Below the pieces are notes generated by a model. That model did not search any database and was not told the origin of the DNA. It saw only the letters and a list, made by a program, of their open reading frames with translations. A stretch of DNA of 64,000 nucleotides from Henricia sp. BOLD:AAB3569 (taxonomy: Eukaryota > Echinodermata > Asteroidea > Spinulosida > Echinasteridae): the NCBI GenBank assembly GCA_037783545.1, contig JBBELK010000982.1, positions 62,001 to 126,000 of the forward strand, read 5' to 3'. The position numbers and the translations under genes were made by a program. Below, one piece after another: positions 45,990-59,000 of this stretch (its first letter is position 1; each line of letters opens with the position of its first letter).

Positions 45990-48900
45990 AGTTTAGAAAA
46001 AACTGGGTTGAGGCTTCCTGACTGCTCTCGCGCAAACCGTGGCTGTCTGTACACACCTCTTTGGGGTACTCCTGAGTTGTGCGCATGCTCAGTCATTCGG
46101 ACTGTCGTTAACGCACCGCAGTTTGGCTCGGCAATTTGGTCAAAGTGTGGTCCAAACGTCGGCAAATTTGGAGGTCGAAAAATGTTCCGACGAACTTCAA
46201 ATTTTGCATGCCCTAAACTCTCTATATTGCGCACTTGTCATAAAAAATTGACATACTTTCGCCGGGAAATGGCAGAGAAATTTCAAAGTTTAGAAAAAAC
46301 TGGGTTGAGGCTTCCTGACTGCTCTCGCGCAAACCGTGGCTGTCTGTATACACCTCTTTGGGGTACTCCTGAGTTGTGCGCATGCTCAGTCATTCGGACA
46401 GTCGTTAACGCACCGCAGTTTGGCTCGGCAATTTGGTCAAAGTGTGGTCCAAACGTCGGCAAATTTGGAGGTCGAACAATGTTCCGACGAACTTCAAATT
46501 TTGCATGCCCTAAACTCTCTATATTGCGCACTTGTCATAAAAAATTGACATACTTTCGCCGGGAAATGGCAGAGAAATTTCAAAGTTTAGAAAAAACTGG
46601 GTTGAGGCTTCCTGACTGCTCTCGCGCAAACCGTGGCTGTCTTTACACACCTCTTTGGGGTACTCCTGAGTTGTGCGCATGCTCAGTCATTCGGACTGTC
46701 GTTAACGCACCGCAGTTTGGCTCGGCAATTTGGTCAAAGTGTGGTCCAAACGTCGGCAAATTTGGAGGTCGAAAAATGTTCCGACGAACTTCAAATTGTG
46801 CATGCCCTAAACTCTCTATATTGCGCACTTGTCATACAAAATTGACAGACTTTCGCCGGGAAATGGCAGAGAAATTTCAAAGTTTAGAAAAAAATGGGTT
46901 GAGGCTTCCTGACTGCTCTCGCGCAAACCGTGGCTGTCTGTACACACCTCTTTGGGGTACTCCTGAGTTGTGCGCATGCTCAGTCATTCGGACAGTCGTT
47001 AACGCACCGCAGTTTGGCTCGGCAATTTGGTCAAAGTGTGGTCCAAACGTCGGCAAATTTGGAGGTCGAAAAATGTTCCGACGAACTTCAAATTTTGCAT
47101 GCCCTAAACTCTCTATATTGCGCACTTGTCATAAAAAATTGACAGACTTTCGCCGGGAAATGGCAGAGAAATTTCAAAGTTTAGAAAAAACTGGGTTGAG
47201 GCTTCCTGACTGCTCTCGCGCAAACCGTGGCTGTCTGTACACACCTCTTTGGGGTACTCCTGAGTTGTGCGCATGCTCAGTCATTCGGACTGTCGTTAAC
47301 GCACCGCAGTTTGGCTCGGCAATTTGGTCAAAGTGTGGTCCAAGCGTCGGCAAATTTGGAGGTCGAAAAATGTTCCGACGAACTTCAAATTTTGCATGCC
47401 CTAAACTCTCTATATTGCGCACTTGTCATAAAAAATTGACAGACTTTCGCCGGGAATTGGCAGAGAAATTTCAAAGTTTAGAAAAAACTGGGTTGAGGCT
47501 TCCTGACTGCTCTCGCGCAAACCGTGGCTGTCTGTACACACCTCTTTGGGGTACTCCTGAGTTGTGCGCATGCTCAGTCATTCGGACTGTCGTTAACGCA
47601 CCGCAGTTTGGCTCGGCAATTTGGTCAAAGTGTGGTCCAAACGTCGGCAAATTTGGAGGTCGAAAAATGTTCCGACGAACTTCAAATTTTGCATGCCCTA
47701 AACTCTCTATATTGCGCACTTGTCATACAAAATTGACAGACTTTCGCCGGGAAATGGCAGAGAAATTTCAAAGTTTAGAAAAAAATGGGTTGAGGCTTCC
47801 TGACTGCTCTCGCGCAAACCGTGGCTGTCTGTACACACCTCTTTGGGGTACTCCTGAGTTGTGCGCATGCTCAGTCATTCGGACAGTCGTTAACGCACCG
47901 CAGTTTGGCTCGGCAATTTGGTCAAAGTATGGTCCAAACGTCGGCAAATTTGGAGGTCGAACAATGTTCCGACGAACTTCAAATTTTGCATGCCCTAAAC
48001 TCTCTATATTGCGCACTTGTCATAAAAAATTGACATACTTTCGCCGGGAAATGGCAGAGAAATTTCAAAGTTTAGAAAAAACTGGGTTGAGGCTTCCTGA
48101 CTGCTCTCGCGCAAACCGTGGCTGTCTTTACACACCTCTTTGGGGTACTCCTGAGTTGTGCGCATGCTCAGTCATTCGGACTGTCGTTAACGCACCGCAG
48201 TTTGGCTCGGCAATTTGGTCAAAGTGTGGTCCAAACGTCGGCAAATTTGGAGGTCGAAAAATGTTCCGACGAACTTCAAATTGTGCATGCCCTAAACTCT
48301 CTATATTGCGCACTTGTCATACAAAATTGACAGACTTTCGCCGGGAAATGGCAGAGAAATTTCAAAGTTTAGAAAAAAATGGGTTGAGGCTTCCTGACTG
48401 CTCTCGAGCAAACCGTGGCTGTCTGTACACACCTCTTTGGGGTACTCCTGAGTTGTGCGCATGCTCAGTCATTCGGACTGTCGTTAACGCACCGCAGTTT
48501 GGCTCGGCAATTTGGTCAAAGTGTGGTCCAAACGTCGGCAAATTTGGAGGTCGAAAAATGTTCCGACGAACTTCAAATTTTGCATGCCCTAAACTCTCTA
48601 TATTGCGCACTTGTCATACAAAATTGACAGACTTTCGCCGGGAAATGGCAGATAAATTTCAAAGTTTAGAAAACAATGGGTTGAGGCTTCCTGACTGCTC
48701 TCGCGCAAACCGTGGCTGTCTGTACACACCTCTTTGGGGTACTCCTGAGTTGTGCGCATGCTCAGTCATTCGGACAGTCGTTAACGCACCGCAGTTTGGC
48801 TCGGCAATTTGGTCAAAGTATGGTCCAAACGTCGGCAAATTTGGAGGTCGAACAATGTTCCGACGAACTTCAAATTTTGCATGCCCTAAACTCTCTATAT

Positions 48901-50444
48901 TGCGCACTTGTCATAAAAAATTGACATACTTTCGCCGGGAAATGGCAGAGAAATTTCAAAGTTTAGAAAAAACTGGGTTGAGGCTTCCTGACTGCTCTCG
49001 CGCAAACCGTGGCTGTCTTTACACACCTCTTTGGGGTACTCCTGAGTTGTGCGCATGCTCAGTCATTCGGACTGTCGTTAACGCACCGCAGTTTGGCTCG
49101 GCAATTTGGTCAAAGTGTGGTCCAAACGTCGGCAAATTTGGAGGTCGAAAAATGTTCCGACGAACTTCAAATTGTGCATGCCCTAAACTCTCTATATTGC
49201 GCACTTGTCATACAAAATTGACAGACTTTCGCCGGGAAATGGCAGAGAAATTTCAAAGTTTAGAAAAAAATGGGTTGAGGCTTCCTGACTGCTCTCGCGC
49301 AAACCGTGGCTGTCTGTACACACCTCTTTGGGGTACTCCTGAGTTGTGCGCATGCTCAGTAATTCGGACAGTCGTTAACGCACCGCAGTTTGGCTCGGCA
49401 ATTTGGTCAAAGTGTGGTCCAAACGTCGGCAAATTTGGAGGTCGAAAAATGTTCCGACGAACTTCAAATTTTGCATGCCCTAAACTCTCTATATTGCGCA
49501 CTTGTCATAACAAATTGACAGACTTTCGCCGGGAAATGGCAGAGAAATTTCAAAGTTTAGAAAAAACTGGGTTGAGGCTTCCTGACTGCTCTCGCGCAAA
49601 CCGTGGCTGTCTGTACACACCTCTTTGGGGTACTCCTGAGTTGTGCGCATGCTCAGTCATTCGGACTGTCGTTAACGCACCGCAGTTTGGCTCGGCAATT
49701 TGGTCAAAGTGTGGTCCAAGCGTCGGCAAATTTGGAGGTCGAAAAATGTTCCGACGAACTTCAAATTTTGCATGCCCTAAACTCTCTATATTGCGCACTT
49801 GTCATAAAAAATTGACAGACTTTCGCCGGGAAATGGCAGAGAAATTTCAAAGTTTAGAAAAAACTGGGTTGAGGCTTCCTGACTGCTCTCGCGCAAACCG
49901 TGGCTGTCTGTACACACCTCTTTGGGGTACTCCTGAGTTGTGCGCATGCTCAGTCATTCGGACTGTCGTTAACGCACCGCAGTTTGGCTCGGCAATTTGG
50001 TCAAAGTGTGGTCCAAACGTCGGCAAATTTGGAGGTCGAAAAATGTTCCGACGAACTTCAAATTTTGCATGCCCTAAACTCTCTATATTGCGCACTTGTC
50101 ATAAAAAATTGACAGACTTTCGCCGGGAAATGGCAGAGAAATTTCAAAGTTTAGAAAAAAATGGGTTGAGGCTTCCTGACTGCTCTCGCGCAAACCGTGG
50201 CTGTCTGTACACACCTCTTTGGGGTACTCCTGAGTTGTGCGCATGCTTAGTCATTCGGACTGTCGTTAACGCACCGCAGTTTGACTCGGCAATTTGGTCA
50301 AAGTGTGGTCCAAACGTCGGCAAATTTGGAGGTCGAAAAATGTTCCGACGAACTTCAAATTTTGCATGCCCTAAACTCTCTATATTGCGCACTTGTCATA
50401 AACAATTGACAGACTTTCGCCGGGAAATGGCAGAGAAATTTTAA
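45990..50444 (+). repeat. B-type 15-monomer HOR (4,455 bp), homologue of 25,061-28,921
   Basis: Carries the same suite as the 13-monomer unit (aaattgtgc, gtatggtcc, gtccaagcg, then tttgactcgg with cataaacaattg) in nearly the same order. The extra length comes from a repeated passage around 47.8-49.5 kb, where ggacagtcg/gtatggtcc and gacatac/aaattgtgc monomers occur a further time. Its second monomer is a hybrid: gacatac at the start but ggacagtcg and gaacaatg later, as expected for a crossover inside a dimer. Confidence 0.8.
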
Positions 50445-50703
50445 AGTTTAGACAAAACTGGGTTGAGGCTTCCTGACTGCTCTCGCGCAAACCGTGGCTG
50501 TCTGTACACACCTCTTTGGGGTACTCCTGAGTTGTGCGCATGCTCAGTCATTCGGACTGTCGTTAACGCACCGCAGTTTGGCTCGGCAATTTGGTCAAAG
50601 TGTGGTCCAAACGTCGGCAAATTTGGAGGTCGAAAAATGTTCCGACGAACTTCAAATTTTGCATGCCCTAAACTCTCTATATTGCGCACTTGTCATAAAA
50701 AAA

Positions 50704-53079
50704 TTGACAGACTTTCGCCGGGAAATGGCAGAGAAATTTCAAAGTTTAGAAAAAACTGGGTTGAGGCTTCCTGACTGCTCTCGCGCAAACCGTGGCTGTC
50801 TGTACACACCTCTTTGGTGTACTCCTGAGTTGTGCGCATGCTCAGTCATTCGGACTGTCGTTAACGCACCGCAGTTTGGCTCGGCAATTTGGTCAAAGTG
50901 TGGTCCAAACGTCGGCAAATTTGGAGGTCGAAAAATGTTCCGACGAACTTCAAATTTTGCATGACCTAAACTCTCTATATTGCGCACTTGTCATAACAAA
51001 TTGACAGACTTTCGCCGGGAAATGGCAGAGAAATTTCAAAGTTTAGAAAAAACTGGGTTGAGGCTTCCTGACTGCTCTCGCGCAAACCGTGGCTGTCTGT
51101 ACACACCTCTTTGGGGTACTCCTGAGTTGTGCGCATGCTCAGTCATTCGGACTGTCGTTAACGCACCGCAGTTTGGCTCGGCAATTTGGTCAAAGTGTGG
51201 TCCAAACGTCGGCAAATTTGGAGGTCGAAAAATGTTCCGACGAACTTCAAATTTTGCATGCCCTAAACTCTCTATATTGCGCACTTGTCATACAAAATTG
51301 ACAGACTTTCGCCGGGAAATGGCAGAGAAATTTCAAAGTTTAGAAAAAACTGGGTTGAGGCTTCCTGACTGCTCTCGCGCAAACCGTGGCTGTCTGTACA
51401 CACCTCTTTGGGGTACTCCTGAGTTGTGCGCATGCTCAGTCATTCGGACTGTCGTTAACGCACCGCAGTTTGGCTCGGCAATTTGGTCAAAGTGTGGTCC
51501 AAACGTCGGAAAATTTGGAGGTCGAAAAATGTTCCGACGAACTTCAAATTTTGCATGACCTAAACTCTCTATATTGCGCACTTGTCATAAAAAATTGACA
51601 GACTTTCGCCGGGAAATGGCAGAGAAATTTCAAAGTTTAGAAAAAACTGGGTTGAGGCTTCCTGACTGCTCTCGCGCAAACCGTGGCTGTCTGTACACAC
51701 CTCTTTGGGGTACTCCTGAGTTGTGCGCATGCTCAGTCATTCGGACTGTCGTTAACGCACCGCAGTTTGGCTCGGCAATTTGGTCAAAGTGTGGTCCAAA
51801 CGTCGGCAAATTTGGAGGTCGAGAAATGTTCCGACGAACTTCAAATTTTGCATGCCCTAAACTCTCTATATTGCGCACTTGTCATAAAAAATTGACAGAC
51901 TTTCGCCGGGAAATGGCAGAGAAATTTCAAAGTTTAGAAAAAACTGGGTTGAGGCTTCCTGACTGCTCTCGCGCAAACCGTGGCTGTCTGTACACACCTC
52001 TTTGGAGTACTCCTGAGTTGTGCGCATGCTCAGTCATTCGGACTGTCGTTAACGCACCGCAGTTTGGCTCGGCGATTTGGTCAAAGTGTGGTCCAAACGT
52101 CGGCAAATTTGGAGGTCGAAAAATGTTTCGACGAACTTCAAATTTTGCATGCCCTAAACTCTCTATATTGCGCACTTGTCATAAAAAATTGACAGACTTT
52201 CGCCGGGAAATGGCAGAGAAATTTCAAAGTTTAGAAAAAACTGGGTTGAGGCTTCCTGACTGCTCTCGCGCAAACCGTGGCTGTCTGTACACACCTCTTT
52301 GGGGTACTCCTGAGTTGTGCGCATGCTCAGTCATTCGGACTGTCGTTAACGCACCGCAGTTTGGCTCGGCAATTTGGTCAAAGTGTGGTCCAAACGTCGG
52401 CAAATTTGGAGGTCGAAAAATGTTCCGACGAACTTCAAATTTTGCATGCCCTAAACTCTCTATATTGCGCACTTGTCATAAAAAATTGACAGACTTTCGC
52501 CGGGAAATGGCAGAGAAATTTCAAAGTTTAGAAAAAACTGGGTTGAGGCTTCCTGACTGCTCTCGCGCAAACCGTGGCTGTCTGTACACACCTCTTTGGG
52601 GTACTCCTGAGTTGTGCGCATGCTCAGTCATTCGGACTGTCGTTAACGCACCGCAGTTTGGCTCGGCGATTTGGTCAAAGTGTGGTCCAAACGTCGGCAA
52701 ATTTGGAGGTCGAAAAATGTTCCGACGAACTTCAAATTTTGCATGCCCTAAACTCTCTATATTGCGCACTTGTCATAAAAAATTGACAGACTTTCGCCGG
52801 GAAATGGCAGAGAAATTTCAAAGTTTAGAAAAAACTGGGTTGAGGCTTCCTGACTGCTCTCGCGCAAACCGTGGCTGTCTGTACACACCTCTTTGGGGTA
52901 CTCCTGAGTTGTGCGCATGCTCAGTCATTCGGACTGTCGTTAACGCACCGCAGTTTGGCTCGGCAATTTGGTCAAAGTGTGGTCCAAACGTCGGCAAATT
53001 TGGAGGTCGAAAAATGTTCCGACGAACTTCAAATTTTGCATGCCCTAAACTCTCTATATTGCGCACTTGTCATAAAAAA
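50704..53079 (+). repeat. A-type satellite block 3 (short)
   Basis: Eight monomers with A markers in the order gcatgacct, unmarked, cggaaaattt with gcatgacct, gtcgagaaatg, then two ggcgatttgg monomers alternating with unmarked ones. The first four mirror 34.8-36.4 kb with several monomers missing, so this is a shortened copy of A block 2. Private changes include tttggtgtac near 50,814 and tttggagtac near 52,002. Confidence 0.8.
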
Positions 53080-56000
53080 TTGACAGACTTTCGCCGGGAA
53101 ATGGCAGAGAAATTTCCAAGTTTAGAAAAAAATGGGTTGAGGCTTCCTGACTGCTCTCGCGCAAACCGTGGCTGTCTGTACACACCTCTTTGGGGTACTC
53201 CTGAGTTGTGCGCATGCTCAGTCATTCGGACAGTCGTTAACGCACCGCAGTTTGGCTCGGCAATTTGGTCAAAGTGTGGTCCAAACGTCGGCAAATTTGG
53301 AGGTCGAACAATGTTCCGACGAACTTCAAATTTTGCATGCCCTAAACTCTCTATATTGCGCACTTGTCATAAAAAATTGACATACTTTCGCCGGGAAATG
53401 GCAGAGAAATTTCAAAGTTTAGAAAAAACTGGGTTGAGGCTTCCTGACTGCTCTCGCGCAAACCGTGGCTGTCTTTACACACCTCTTTGGGGTACTCCTG
53501 AGTTGTGCGCATGCTCAGTCATTCGGACTGTCGTTAACGCACCGCAGTTTGGCTCGGCAATTTGGTCAAAGTGTGGTCCAAACGTCGGCAAATTTGGAGG
53601 TCGAAAAATGTTCCGACGAACTTCAAATTTTGCATGCCCTAAACTCTCTATATTGCGCACTTGTCATACAAAATTGACAGACTTTCGCCGGGAAATGGCA
53701 GAGAAATTTCAAAGTTTAGAAAAAAATGGGTTGAGGCTTCCTGACTGCTCTCGCGCAAACCGTGGCTGTCTGTACACACCTCTTTGGGGTACTCCTGAGT
53801 TGTGCGCATGCTCAGTCATTCGGACAGTCGTTAACGCACCGCAGTTTGGCTCGGCAATTTGGTCAAAGTGTGGTCCAAACGTCGGCAAATTTGGAGGTCG
53901 AAAAATGTTCCGACGAACTTCAAATTTTGCATGCCCTAAACTCTCTATATTGCGCACTTGTCATAAAAAATTGACAGACTTTCGCCGGGAAATGGCAGAG
54001 AAATTTCAAAGTTTAGAAAAAACTGGGTTGAGGCTTCCTGACTGCTCTCGCGCAAACCGTGGCTGTCTGTACACACCTCTTTGGGGTACTCCTGAGTTGT
54101 GCGCATGCTCAGTCATTCGGACTGTCGTTAACGCACCGCAGTTTGGCTCGGCAATTTGGTCAAAGTGTGGTCCAAACGTCGGCAAATTTGGAGGTCGAAA
54201 AATGTTCCGACGAACTTCAAATTTTGCATGCCCTAAACTCTCTATATTGCGCACTTGTCATAAAAAATTGACAGACTTTCGCCGGGAAATGGCAGAGAAA
54301 TTTTAAAGTTTAGAAAAAACTGGGTTGAGGCTTCCTGACTGCTCTCGCGCAAACCGTGGCTGTCTGTACACACCTCTTTGGGGTACTCCTGAGTTGTGCG
54401 CATGCTCAGTCATTCGGACTGTCGTTAACGCACCGCAGTTTGGCTCGGCAATTTGGTCAAAGTGTGGTCCAAACGTCGGCAAATTTGGAGGTCGAAAAAT
54501 GTTCCGACGAACTTCAAATTTTGCATGCCCTAAACTCTCTATATTGCGCACTTGTCATAAAAAATTGACATACTTTCGCCGGGAAATGGCAGAGAAATTT
54601 CAAAGTTTAGAAAAAACTGGGTTGAGGCTTCCTGACTGCTCTCGCGCAAACCGTGGCTGTCTTTACACACCTCTTTGGGGTACTCCTGAGTTGTGCGCAT
54701 GCTCAGTCATTCGGACTGTCGTTAACGCACCGCAGTTTGGCTGGGCAATTTGGTCAAAGTGTGGTCCAAACGTCGGCAAATTTGGAGGTCGAAAAATGTT
54801 CCGACGAACTTCAAATTTTGCATGCCCTAAACTCTCTATATTGCGCACTTGTCATACAAAATTGACAGACTTTCGCCGGGAAATGGCAGAGAAATTTCAA
54901 AGTTTAGAAAAAAATGGGTTGAGGCTTCCTGACTGCTCTCGCGCAAACCGTGGCTGTCTTTACACACCTCTTTGGGGTACTCCTGAGTTGTGCGCATGCT
55001 CAGTCATTCGGACTGTCGTTAACGCACCGCAGTTTGGCTCGGCAATTTGGTCAAAGTGTGGTCCAAACGTCGGCAAATTTGGAGGTCGAAAAATGTTCCG
55101 ACGAACTTCAAATTTTGCATGCCCTAAACTCTCTATATTGCGCACTTGTCATACAAAATTGACAGACTTTCGCCGGGAAATGGCAGAGAAATTTCAAAGT
55201 TTAGAAAAAAATGGGTTGAGGCTTCCTGACTGCTCTCGCGCAAACCGTGGCTGTCTGTACACACCTCTTTGGGGTACTCCTGAGTTGTGCGCATGCTCAG
55301 TCATTCGGACAGTCGTTAACGCACCGCAGTTTGGCTCGGCAATTTGGTCAAAGTGTGGTCCAAACGTCGGCAAATTTGGAGGTCGAAAAATGTTCCGACG
55401 AACTTCAAATTTTGCATGCCCTAAACTCTCTATATTGCGCACTTGTCATAAAAAATTGACAGACTTTCGCCGGGAAATGGCAGAGAAATTTCAAAGTTTA
55501 GAAAAAACTGGGTTGAGGCTTCCTGACTGCTCTCGCGCAAACCGTGGCTGTCTGTACACACCTCTTTGGGGTACTCCTGAGTTGTGCGCATGCTCAGTCA
55601 TTCGGACTGTCGTTAACGCACCGCAGTTTGGCTCGGCAATTTGGTCAAAGTGTGGTCCAAACGTCGGCAAATTTGGAGGTCGAAAAATGTTCCGACGAAC
55701 TTCAAATTTTGCATGCCCTAAACTCTCTATATTGCGCACTTGTCATAAAAAATTGACAGACTTTCGCCGGGAAATGGCAGAGAAATTTTAAAGTTTAGAA
55801 AAAACTGGGTTGAGGCTTCCTGACTGCTCTCGCGCAAACCGTGGCTGTCTGTACACACCTCTTTGGGGTACTCCTGAGTTGTGCGCATGCTCAGTCATTC
55901 GGACTGTCGTTAACGCACCGCAGTTTGGCTCGGCAATTTGGTCAAAGTGTGGTCCAAACGTCGGCAAATTTGGAGGTCGAAAAATGTTCCGACGAACTTC

Positions 56001-59000
56001 AAATTTTGCATGCCCTAAACTCTCTATATTGCGCACTTGTCATAAAAAATTGACATACTTTCGCCGGGAAATGGCAGAGAAATTTCAAAGTTTAGAAAAA
56101 ACTGGGTTGAGGCTTCCTGACTGCTCTCGCGCAAACCGTGGCTGTCTTTACACACCTCTTTGGGGTACTCCTGAGTTGTGCGCATGCTCAGTCATTCGGA
56201 CTGTCGTTAACGCACCGCAGTTTGGCTCGGCAATTTGGTCAAAGTGTGGTCCAAACGTCGGCAAATTTGGAGGTCGAAAAATGTTCCGACGAACTTCAAA
56301 TTTTGCATGCCCTAAACTCTCTATATTGCGCACTTGTCATAAAAAATTGACAGACTTTCGCCGGGAAATGGCAGAGAAATTTTAAAGTTTAGAAAAAACT
56401 GGGTTGAGGCTTCCTGACTGCTCTCGCGCAAACCGTGGCTGTCTGTACACACCTCTTTGGGGTACTCCTGAGTTGTGCGCATGCTCAGTCATTCGGACTG
56501 TCGTTAACGCACCGCAGTTTGGCTCGGCAATTTGGTCAAAGTGTGGTCCAAACGTCGGCAAATTTGGAGGTCGAAAAATGTTCCGACGAACTTCAAATTT
56601 TGCATGCCCTAAACTCTCTATATTGCGCACTTGTCATACAAAATTGACAGACTTTCGCCGGGAAATGGCAGAGAAATTTCAAAGTTTAGAAAAAAATGGG
56701 TTGAGGCTTCCTGACTGCTCTCGCGCAAACCGTGGCTGTCTGTACACACCTCTTTGGGGTACTCCTGAGTTGTGCGCATGCTCAGTCATTCGGACAGTCG
56801 TTAACGCACCGCAGTTTGGCTCGGCAATTTGGTCAAAGTGTGGTCCAAACGTCGGCAAATTTGGAGGTCGAAAAATGTTCCGACGAACTTCAAATTTTGC
56901 ATGCCCTAAACTCTCTATATTGCGCACTTGTCATAAAAAATTGACAGACTTTCGCCGGGAAATGGCAGAGAAATTTCAAAGTTTAGAAAAAACTGGGTTG
57001 AGGCTTCCTGACTGCTCTCGCGCAAACCGTGGCTGTCTGTACACACCTCTTTGGGGTACTCCTGAGTTGTGCGCATGCTCAGTCATTCGGACTGTCGTTA
57101 ACGCACCGCAGTTTGGCTCGGCAATTTGGTCAAAGTGTGGTCCAAACGTCGGCAAATTTGGAGGTCGAAAAATGTTCCGACGAACTTCAAATTTTGCATG
57201 CCCTAAACTCTCTATATTGCGCACTTGTCATAAAAAATTGACAGACTTTCGCCGGGAAATGGCAGAGAAATTTTAAAGTTTAGAAAAAACTGGGTTGAGG
57301 CTTCCTGACTGCTCTCGCGCAAACCGTGGCTGTCTGTACACACCTCTTTGGGGTACTCCTGAGTTGTGCGCATGCTCAGTCATTCGGACTGTCGTTAACG
57401 CACCGCAGTTTGGCTCGGCAATTTGGTCAAAGTGTGGTCCAAACGTCGGCAAATTTGGAGGTCGAAAAATGTTCCGACGAACTTCAAATTTTGCATGCCC
57501 TAAACTCTCTATATTGCGCACTTGTCATAAAAAATTGACATACTTTCGCCGGGAAATGGCAGAGAAATTTCAAAGTTTAGAAAAAACTGGGTTGAGGCTT
57601 CCTGACTGCTCTCGCGCAAACCGTGGCTGTCTTTACACACCTCTTTGGGGTACTCCTGAGTTGTGCGCATGCTCAGTCATTCGGACTGTCGTTAACGCAC
57701 CGCAGTTTGGCTCGGCAATTTGGTCAAAGTGTGGTCCAAACGTCGGCAAATTTGGAGGTCGAAAAATGTTCCGACGAACTTCAAATTTTGCATGCCCTAA
57801 ACTCTCTATATTGCGCACTTGTCATACAAAATTGACAGACTTTCGCCGGGAAATGGCAGAGAAATTTCAAAGTTTAGAAAAAAATGGGTTGAGGCTTCCT
57901 GACTGCTCTCGCGCAAACCGTGGCTGTCTGTACACACCTCTTTGGGGTACTCCTGAGTTGTGCGCATGCTCAGTCATTCGGACAGTCGTTAACGCACCGC
58001 AGTTTGGCTCGGCAATTTGGTCAAAGTGTGGTCCAAACGTCGGCAAATTTGGAGGTCGAACAATGTTCCGACGAACTTCAAATTTTGCATGCCCTAAACT
58101 CTCTATATTGCGCACTTGTCATAAAAAATTGACATACTTTCGCCGGGAAATGGCAGAGAAATTTCAAAGTTTAGAAAAAACTGGGTTGAGGCTTCCTGAC
58201 TGCTCTCGCGCAAACCGTGGCTGTCTTTACACACCTCTTTGGGGTACTCCTGAGTTGTGCGCATGCTCAGTCATTCGGACTGTCGTTAACGCACCGCAGT
58301 TTGGCTCGGCAATTTGGTCAAAGTGTGGTCCAAACGTCGGCAAATTTGGAGGTCGAAAAATGTTCCGACGAACTTCAAATTTTGCATGCCCTAAACTCTC
58401 TATATTGCGCACTTGTCATAAAAAAATTGACAGACTTTCGCCGGGAAATGGCAGAGAAATTTCAAAGTTTAGAAAAAACTGGGTTGAGGCTTCCTGACTG
58501 CTCTCGCGCAAGCCGTGGCTGTCTGTACACACCTCTTTGGGGTACTCCTGAGTTGTGCGCATGCTCAGTCATTCGGACTGTCGTTAACGCACCGCAGTTT
58601 GGCTGGGCAATTTGGTCAAAGTGTGGTCCAAACGTCGGCAAATTTGGAGGTCGAAAAATGTTCCGACGAACTTCAAATTTTGCATGCCCTAAACTCTCTA
58701 TATTGCGCACTTGTCATACAAAATTGACAGACTTTCGCCGGGAAATGGCAGAGAAATTTCAAAGTTTAGAAAAAAATGGGTTGAGGCTTCCTGACTGCTC
58801 TCGCGCAAACCGTGGCTGTCTTTACACACCTCTTTGGGGTACTCCTGAGTTGTGCGCATGCTCAGTCATTCGGACTGTCGTTAACGCACCGCAGTTTGGC
58901 TCGGCAATTTGGTCAAAGTGTGGTCCAAACGTCGGCAAATTTGGAGGTCGAAAAATGTTCCGACGAACTTCAAATTTTGCATGCCCTAAACTCTCTATAT

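Larger units (their letters stand above)
40603..50703 (+). repeat. B-type satellite block 2
   Basis: The alternating gacatac/tgtctttac and aaaaaaatggg/ggacagtcg classes return, and gaaattttaaag marks recur at 40,935, 42,421, 44,204, 45,986 and 50,441. The block ends with the same tttgactcgg, tagacaaaac and extra-A sequence of monomers that ends B block 1, so the two B/A boundaries are homologous. Confidence 0.86.
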
